Of a stretch of 27,996 nt of DNA, positions 23,611-27,996 are shown piece by piece. The notes beneath the pieces are model-generated. The model had not been told where the DNA came from. It searched no databases and worked only from the letters and a program-made list of their open reading frames with translations. Positions within the stretch are counted from its first letter, which is position 1, and each line of letters starts with the position of its first letter. Origin of the DNA: Thermodesulfobacteriota bacterium (GTDB lineage: Bacteria; Desulfobacterota_D; UBA1144; Nemesobacterales; UBA2774); the NCBI GenBank assembly GCA_039028315.1, contig JBCCIH010000003.1, positions 1 to 27,996 of the forward strand. The letters are read 5' to 3'. A program made the translations under genes and the position numbers.

Positions 23611-25680
23611 TTATGGGCTCTGAGGAGGTCCTATTAGCGGTGCCATTACTGGTTTGGCTAAGCCAATAAACACGACCATCTCTTCTCCTCCCGGGTTTTC
23701 AGATATAGCAATTGTCTCGAAGTTGTTAGTAGCCCATACATTTCCAGACGGGTCTATCTGGACAGACGTACTTCTTTTAAGACCATTAAAGAAATAACCC
23801 AGGGGCGCTATAGGGTCTCCTGTCTCTAAACCCGGTGGGCACATGCTTGTGTCTTCCCCGCAAAAGTATGAAACAGTATTCCCATCAAAGTTAGATACCC
23901 ACACATTACCGGCTCCGTCGACCGAAATACCCCAAGGCATCAGCAGCCCTCCGCCCTTGAAAGAGCCGATCTCGGTTCCGTCTGAGTTAACCATAATTAC
24001 AGATGCGTCTGGGTTCGTAAAGTCCGGGTCAAGCGTGAGCGCAATAAACAATAACATGCCAGGTACGGAGCCCCCATCACAAGGAGCAGTTACAAAGCCT
24101 GAGTTCGCCACCCATGTGTTTCCGAACATGTCTGTAGCAAGACCCATCGGCTTGTTAAAACCGGCTTCTGCCGCCTGATCCCCTGACACATTAAATATCA
24201 GATTTCCGTCAGGATCAAACTTCGCAACGTTTGAGGTCCCGTTCCCCGTTACCCATGCGTTTCCGTCTATATCAATTGCGATATCAAAAGGCTTGACGAC
24301 TATTGTTTCGTCTGAATCGTCCATCTCTTGTATTACAAATGCCTGGTCGGGGTCTCCACCGGGAAATATTGTTACATGGTCTGCGCTACAGCTTGCAATC
24401 CAGATATTACCTTTTTTGTCTGACACAGTACCTTGAGGATAGAAGATCGTATTACCGGCTCCCATAAAACCACCTATGTCATTCCCCACTGTAGTAGGTG
24501 AAATGGGAACACCTTCTGATGAGAATTTTGATACTGATCTAGCTCGAAGATCTTGCTCAATCGGATTAAACATGCACCCAACTCCCTGGAAAGCAAAATT
24601 GCCGATCCAAACATTCCCCCCTGGGTCAAGGGTGATACCGTAACCCGCTCCATAAACCCCCCCGCCCTGATAAGGCGCACCCGGCGCATCCTCGCCCGTG
24701 GGAGTTAGCCTGAGAACATGATCGTCGCCGCAGACTACATCCAATGGGTTTTCTCTGAACACAAAGTTATTAGTGATCCATGCATTCCCTTCAGCATCAA
24801 ACGCAGTGTTTCCGGGCCCATTGATTTCCATGCCATTACCTACGTATCTTATTGCAATTATCCACGCATTAATATCCTGAGTTGAATTAAGAGTAGGTCC
24901 GTACACCTGCTCTAGTAGTGAAAAGTCAAATAGTGCTTGTACATTCTGCCACGGGAAGTGAGCAATATTTAAGGCAGCCATAAGCGTGTCAGAAGGCTCT
25001 TCACCTCCTGGGGGAGTAGCCAGGTCAAAAAGAGTATCGCACCTATTGTCATCACGAACGCACGCCGCTAGCATATTGGATAGTGAATTAAAAGCGCCCT
25101 GAGTTGTAGTGCTTGATCCGTTTGGAAATGTGTTTAGAAATAAAGTAGTGTTGCCGGTTTCTATATCTACAAGTCTTCTCAGAATATCAGCTGCATTTTG
25201 AAGCCCTGGCGAAGGGCCGTCTATCTCGTCACCTACAAAAAACTGCGACATTGCGTATGCGGTAGCAACAGTAGTTCTTTCATTTATTACTATATCCCGT
25301 TTCACTGGCTCCTGGCCAAGAACTGTTGCCAATCTGGTTTGCCGTGTTGTTAAAACACCATTTGTATTGTTAGCAATTGGAACTATATCTCCTGTAGTTA
25401 GATACAGGACCGCATTAGAATCTGATGGAGGGTTATAATTTATTCTAAAGAGGCCAAACTCATCAGTCTCAGCTGTGCCTAGTATCCTAACAAAACCATC
25501 AGTGCCAGTGCTCTTTAGTACAACATTCACAAATTCTATCGGCAGCTCGCCGCTTAGAACAAATCCTCTAATTTGTGCTTGGTTGTTGTCTGAATCACAT
25601 GAACTTATAAGTAAAACTAAAGATAGTAATGAGAAAATTACAACAGTATTAAGTGCATTTAAATTTTTATATCTAAACAT
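23611..25680 (-). CDS. Lipoprotein with carboxypeptidase-regulatory-like domain and seven-blade NHL/Vgb-like propeller
   Basis: The 689-residue product starts at ATG 25680-25678; a GTG 15 bases further upstream is unlikely because the GGAGG ribosome binding site lies across its own first codons. A lipobox LLISSC puts the lipidated cysteine at residue 28. A domain at about 34-105 has the FVNVVLKST and DEFGLFRINYNPPS pattern of carboxypeptidase-regulatory-like (CnaB-type) folds. The C-terminal half, about residues 265-665, holds seven copies of a GN-x-W motif (GNAWITNN, GNVWIGNF, GNIWIASC, GNAWVTGN, GNTWVANS, GNVWVSNF, GNVWATNN), each after a D-x-x-G turn, which predicts a seven-blade beta propeller of the NHL/virginiamycin-lyase type. 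Lyase residues are not claimed. Base composition looks GC-richer than neighbours. It precedes the LuxR-type gene on the same strand. Function unknown; a surface binding role is plausible. Confidence 0.8.
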   Translation of the reverse strand: MFRYKNLNALNTVVIFSLLSLVLLISSCDSDNNQAQIRGFVLSGELPIEFVNVVLKSTGTDGFVRILGTAETDEFGLFRINYNPPSDSNAVLYLTTGDIVPIANNTNGVLTTRQTRLATVLGQEPVKRDIVINERTTVATAYAMSQFFVGDEIDGPSPGLQNAADILRRLVDIETGNTTLFLNTFPNGSSTTTQGAFNSLSNMLAACVRDDNRCDTLFDLATPPGGEEPSDTLMAALNIAHFPWQNVQALFDFSLLEQVYGPTLNSTQDINAWIIAIRYVGNGMEINGPGNTAFDAEGNAWITNNFVFRENPLDVVCGDDHVLRLTPTGEDAPGAPYQGGGVYGAGYGITLDPGGNVWIGNFAFQGVGCMFNPIEQDLRARSVSKFSSEGVPISPTTVGNDIGGFMGAGNTIFYPQGTVSDKKGNIWIASCSADHVTIFPGGDPDQAFVIQEMDDSDETIVVKPFDIAIDIDGNAWVTGNGTSNVAKFDPDGNLIFNVSGDQAAEAGFNKPMGLATDMFGNTWVANSGFVTAPCDGGSVPGMLLFIALTLDPDFTNPDASVIMVNSDGTEIGSFKGGGLLMPWGISVDGAGNVWVSNFDGNTVSYFCGEDTSMCPPGLETGDPIAPLGYFFNGLKRSTSVQIDPSGNVWATNNFETIAISENPGGEEMVVFIGLAKPVMAPLIGPPQSP

Positions 25681-25688
25681 TTTCCTAT

Positions 25689-25693
25689 CCTCC
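25689..25693 (-). promoter_or_regulatory. Shine-Dalgarno that fixes the start of the propeller lipoprotein
   Basis: GGAGG on the minus strand lies eight bases upstream of the ATG at 25680. It overlaps the GTG-GAG-GAT codons of the longer possible frame, so the longer start cannot use it. Confidence 0.8.
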
Positions 25694-25718
25694 ACTTCAA
25701 AATTAGTAGCAATAATAA

Positions 25719-25731
25719 TATAGAATCTATA
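25719..25731. repeat. 13-bp palindrome TATAGA-A-TCTATA upstream of the propeller lipoprotein
   Basis: A perfect odd palindrome with six-base arms, centred at 25725, 45 bases from the ATG. It lies in the expected promoter zone. Confidence 0.45.
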
Positions 25732-25748
25732 CGAATAAAATAAGCTAG

Positions 25749-25761
25749 CAGATTCAATCTG
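25749..25761. repeat. 13-bp palindrome CAGATT-C-AATCTG upstream of the propeller lipoprotein
   Basis: A second perfect odd palindrome with six-base arms, centred at 25755, exactly 30 bases from the centre of the first. Both contain AGATTC on one strand. Together they look like paired operator sites. Confidence 0.45.
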
Positions 25762-25814
25762 TAGATAATATTATTTAGGTGGTTAGCTCATAATTCAATG
25801 CAGATTTTGGTCTT

Positions 25815-26921
25815 CTACTTAATCTGGAAAATTTTCCCCGGGAGCTGCTGGACATAGTCGTTTAGCTCCAGAGTGAGCAAGATTGAAAGAAGGTTTGCAG
25901 ACTCTATACCTGTTTTTTTATGTATATCATCAATATGTTGTGGTTCACTGCTTAATACTGAATAAACTTCCTTTTGGTTTTGTGATAATTTATCAAGGAC
26001 TTTTTGAGTTCTTTCTTCCTCGAACAAACCTGAGCTTTTTAAATTCGCAAATGCTTCAAATTCTAAGAGCACATCATCCACTGTTTCTACAAGTTTTGCG
26101 CCTTTTTTTATAAGCCAGTTAGAGCCGCGGCTAAGTTTATTATCTATGTTCCCCGGAACTGCAAAAACTTCCTTATTTTGATCAAGCGCAAAAGAAGCGC
26201 TAATGAGCGAGCCGCTTTTCTCAGAGGCCTGAACCACTATAACTCCAAGAGAGATACCGCTAATTATTCTATTTCGCTGAGGGAAGTTATGAGAGATTGG
26301 AGGAGTGCCCAAACCAAATTCCGAAACTACAGCTCCATTTTCAGAGACTTGTTTGTAGAGCTTTACGTTCTCAGGCGGATAGACCACATCTAGCCCGCAG
26401 CCCAATACTCCTATTGTCCGCCCGCCCCTTTTTAAAGCTTCTGCCTGCGCAATTGAATCCACACCCCTGGCAAGACCGCTTACAACTGTAATACCCATTG
26501 AGGCAAGCTCACCGGCCAGAGCTTCTGTGACCTTTCTGCCATACTTATTTGGAAGCCTGGTGCCAACAATTGCAATTGAATTCTTATCACTGTGAAGAAT
26601 TTCACCAGTTATATATAGAAAAGAAGGAGGATTATAAATCTGTGACAGTGATTCTGGATACTCTGAATCTTTGAGAGAAAGTAGCCTTACTTTGTGTTTA
26701 TCAATCTTGTTTAGTTCTTCTTCCACATCCGGCCAATCTGAAAAACTTTTGATGGCCTCTATGTGTCTCTCTGAAATTCCCTGTACTTGCCGAAGATCTT
26801 TCTTTGAAGCTGCAAAAATTTCTTTAGCGCTGCCAAATCTGCTAAATAAATTTTTTATAAGGACTTCGCCAATGCCTCTAACCCTGCTGAGTGCTATCAA
26901 GTACTTCCATTCTTGATTCAT
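25815..26921 (-). CDS. dprA: DNA-processing protein DprA
   Basis: DprA loads RecA on incoming single-stranded DNA in transformation and is also found in bacteria not known to be competent. The 368-residue product has an N-terminal helix-hairpin-helix-like part (LSRVRGIGEVLIKNLFSRFG and RQVQGISERHIEAI, residues 10-60), the Rossmann-type DprA core (VGTR at 119-122, SGLARGVD at 148-155, YPPEN near 181, FPQRNRIISG from 213, VQASEKSGSLISA, VPGNIDNKLSRGSNWLIKKGA), and a C-terminal winged-helix domain at about 310-368. The ATG at 26921-26919 has no Shine-Dalgarno within reach; a TTGACT/TATTAC pair lies directly upstream. Other competence genes are not seen. Full length and intact. Confidence 0.96.
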   Translation of the reverse strand: MNQEWKYLIALSRVRGIGEVLIKNLFSRFGSAKEIFAASKKDLRQVQGISERHIEAIKSFSDWPDVEEELNKIDKHKVRLLSLKDSEYPESLSQIYNPPSFLYITGEILHSDKNSIAIVGTRLPNKYGRKVTEALAGELASMGITVVSGLARGVDSIAQAEALKRGGRTIGVLGCGLDVVYPPENVKLYKQVSENGAVVSEFGLGTPPISHNFPQRNRIISGISLGVIVVQASEKSGSLISASFALDQNKEVFAVPGNIDNKLSRGSNWLIKKGAKLVETVDDVLLEFEAFANLKSSGLFEEERTQKVLDKLSQNQKEVYSVLSSEPQHIDDIHKKTGIESANLLSILLTLELNDYVQQLPGKIFQIK

Positions 26922-26931
26922 ACAAACAAAA

Positions 26932-26961
26932 GTAATAACCTTAAAGGCAGGCCGTAGTCAA
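26932..26961 (-). promoter_or_regulatory. Candidate sigma70 promoter of dprA, nearly leaderless
   Basis: On the minus strand TTGACT (26956-26961, five of six to consensus) is followed after 18 bases by TATTAC (26932-26937, four of six). Only ten bases separate the -10 from the ATG, so the transcript would have a leader of about three bases, which agrees with the missing Shine-Dalgarno. Confidence 0.5.
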
Positions 26962-26967
26962 GATATA

Positions 26968-26981
26968 AATAATTAATTATT
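26968..26981. repeat. 14-bp perfect A/T palindrome upstream of the dprA promoter
   Basis: AATAATTAATTATT is a perfect palindrome seven bases upstream of the candidate dprA -35, between dprA and the 3' end of the DUF77 gene. A similar A/T palindrome precedes the ECF sigma gene. Chance is a serious alternative. Confidence 0.3.
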
Positions 26982-26991
26982 AACGATGATG

Positions 26992-27282
26992 CTACATTTT
27001 TTCTTCTAAACTCTTTAACTTTCCTTCCATAGTGTAGGGCTTATCTACCCTCTCGCTAATCCTCACAGTTGAACTAATACGCTCAACTCCCATCTTTTTA
27101 AGCTCATCATGACATCTTTTAACTAGCGGGGTGATATCTTCCCACTCGCATTCAATATTTGTAGCCATAGAGTGAGATTCATATTTGAGCCCGCTATCTT
27201 TAATCACTTTCATAACACATGCTACATATTCAGAAAGAGAGGGCCCAACACCGATCGGAATAACGCTTAACTCAATTATCAT
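26992..27282 (-). CDS. MTH1187/DUF77 family thiamine-binding-type protein
   Basis: The 96-residue product matches the MTH1187 (DUF77, thiamine_BP) family, small ferredoxin-like proteins related to YkoF that bind thiamine or its pyrimidine moiety. Recognised parts are IIELSVIPIGVGPSLSEYVACVMKVIKDSGLKYESHSMATNIECEWEDI read as strand-helix-strand (the LSVIPIG and SHSMATNIE motifs), and ERISSTVRISERVDKP near residue 70. The ATG at 27282-27280 follows a perfect AAGGAGG. It is divergent from yjbQ across a 76-base control region. Members of the yjbQ family have been reported to show weak thiamin-phosphate synthase activity, so the pairing may be meaningful. Exact ligand not provable from sequence. 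Confidence 0.87.
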   Translation of the reverse strand: MIIELSVIPIGVGPSLSEYVACVMKVIKDSGLKYESHSMATNIECEWEDITPLVKRCHDELKKMGVERISSTVRISERVDKPYTMEGKLKSLEEKM

Positions 27283-27358
27283 ATTAGCCTCCTTCTTGAA
27301 GTTACTAAGACAAAGTTGTGCTACTCTCTAATATATCATCAATAAGGAGGTTTCACCC

Positions 27359-27772
27359 ATGAAAAGCCTGACAGAATATTTGTGGTTTGATACAAAATAT
27401 AAGCGTGAGATGGTTCATATTACCGATACCGTAAGAGATCTTGTGATTAAGAGCGAGGTACAGGAAGGGTTTGTCCTAGTTTCGGCTATGCATATAACTG
27501 CCGCAGTATATGTAAATGATCATGAGAGTGGTCTAATTGAGGATATCTGGGAGTGGCTCGAAGGACTTGCTCCATTTAGAGATGATTACAAACATCATAT
27601 GACTGGGGAGGACAATGGAGATGCCCATCTTAAAAATTTGATCATGCATCATCAGGTAATAGTCCCTATAACCCAGGGCGATCTTGATCTTGGACCGTGG
27701 CAGAGGGTTTTCTACGCTGAGTTTGACGGCGGCAGAAGAAAAAGAGTAGTAGTGAAAGTGATCGGCGAGTAA
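27359..27772 (+). CDS. yjbQ: YjbQ/UPF0047 family protein
   Basis: The 137-residue product is a clear YjbQ (UPF0047) member. The family signatures are SAMHITAAVYVNDHESGL (usually HTTAA...NE), GEDNGDAHLKNLIMHHQVIVPI, with the conserved histidines near the metal/phosphate site, and LGPWQRVFYAEFDGGRRKRVVVKV at the end. E. coli YjbQ has been reported to have a low thiamin-phosphate synthase activity, but its main role is unknown. The ATG at 27359 follows AAGGAGG with an eight-base spacer. It is divergent from the DUF77 gene and 29 bases upstream of the DUF1285-type gene. Confidence 0.93.
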   Translation: MKSLTEYLWFDTKYKREMVHITDTVRDLVIKSEVQEGFVLVSAMHITAAVYVNDHESGLIEDIWEWLEGLAPFRDDYKHHMTGEDNGDAHLKNLIMHHQVIVPITQGDLDLGPWQRVFYAEFDGGRRKRVVVKVIGE

Positions 27773-27788
27773 GAGTCTATAAATTCGT

Positions 27789-27794
27789 TATAAT
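27789..27794 (+). promoter_or_regulatory. Candidate -10 element for the DUF1285-type gene
   Basis: A perfect TATAAT lies seven bases before the ATG at 27802, in the short gap after yjbQ. Transcription from it would start at or beside the ATG, and no Shine-Dalgarno is present. The -35 region is poor. Confidence 0.4.
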
Positions 27795-27801
27795 AATTCA
27801 T

Positions 27802-27996
27802 ATGAGCGATGAAAATATAAACTACAGGTTTTTTATTGATAAAAGGGGCAACTGGTTTCAGGACGGAATAAAAATCCAGCACCGCCTAACTTATCTCTAC
27901 AACAACAAACTTCTTCAAAGAGATGATGAGGGAAGATACTACCTTGATGAAGGATCTGGAAAACTTTATATAAAAGTTGAAGATACTCCTTTTGTG
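27802..27996 (+). CDS. DUF1285-type protein (partial, C-terminus outside window)
   Basis: The first 65 residues are visible and the frame is open to the window end. The fragment shows the DUF1285 pattern: F-x-I-D-x-x-G-x-W (YRFFIDKRGNWFQDG), an I-x-(H/R)-R-L turn, a short L-x-R-D-D-E-G-R-Y-Y-L-D strand pair, and KLYIKVEDTPFV, where V-E-D-x-P-F-V is the family hallmark. The function of this family is not established. The start ATG is preceded by TATAAT at seven bases and by no Shine-Dalgarno. It lies 29 bases after yjbQ on the same strand. The rest, probably over 100 residues, is outside the window. Confidence 0.8.
   Translation, partial: MSDENINYRFFIDKRGNWFQDGIKIQHRLTYLYNNKLLQRDDEGRYYLDEGSGKLYIKVEDTPFV

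Noticed and set aside
25681..25695. Upstream GTG start for the propeller lipoprotein
   Set aside because: The GGAGG ribosome binding site overlaps the first codons of this longer frame and is placed correctly only for the ATG at 25680.
27283..27358. TPP riboswitch in the divergent DUF77/yjbQ region
   Set aside because: The gap is only 76 bases and lacks the conserved CTGAGA core.
1..27996. tRNA genes, CRISPR arrays, insertion sequences, phage genes or a defence island
   Set aside because: Reading the non-coding gaps showed no tRNA-like T-loop, no direct-repeat array and no transposase or integrase frame. The window is ordinary chromosome.

Overview
The window reads as chromosomal DNA of a Gram-negative bacterium of low to moderate GC (about 40% by eye). 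The evidence is a Sec signal peptide ending in A-x-A, a lipobox lipoprotein, a Spy/CpxP-like periplasmic protein with a zinc-finger anti-sigma factor, the non-mevalonate enzyme IspG, and a MutL that carries its own endonuclease motif. Gene content fits a deltaproteobacterium-like or related poorly cultured lineage (Candidatus Dadabacteria is one possibility), but the taxon is a guess. Nearly all genes are on the minus strand, genes are tightly packed, and no stretch over 300 bases lacks a gene. I saw no tRNA, rRNA, insertion sequence, phage gene or CRISPR array.

1-10100 (minus): a translation and RNA-metabolism operon, read rimP, nusA, infB, DUF503 (ylxP-like), rbfA, nrnA, truB, rpsO, pnp, miaA (cut by the window edge). 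It has several overlaps or very short spacers and several TTG/GTG starts. A strong hairpin terminator and a weak candidate promoter sit just upstream of rimP.

10242-11714 (minus): an ECF sigma factor, an HxxxCxxC membrane anti-sigma factor and a Spy/CpxP-like periplasmic protein, translationally coupled; this looks like an envelope-stress module.

11855-15070 (minus): efp, yacG-like, mutL, a 53-residue single-span membrane protein and a GYD-domain protein. EF-P has Gln at the position of the modified Lys34. 15240-16739 (plus): a secreted protein with three copies of an apparent beta-sandwich repeat, divergent from the GYD gene.

16752-26921 (minus): a PA0069/SPL-type radical SAM protein, ispG, topA, UDP-glucose dehydrogenase, an orphan LuxR-type regulator with a degenerate receiver, a large lipoprotein with a seven-blade GNxW propeller, and dprA. 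Two 13-bp palindromes lie upstream of the lipoprotein gene.

26992-27996: an MTH1187/DUF77 thiamine-binding-type gene (minus) divergent from a yjbQ/UPF0047 gene (plus), followed by the start of a DUF1285-type gene cut by the window end. 

The window is mostly housekeeping. The observations most worth a second look are the EF-P loop, the degenerate LuxR regulator beside the propeller lipoprotein, the three-repeat secreted protein, the MTH1187/yjbQ pair, the identical 15-nt leaders of rpsO and pnp, and several genes whose -10-like hexamers imply leaderless transcripts.
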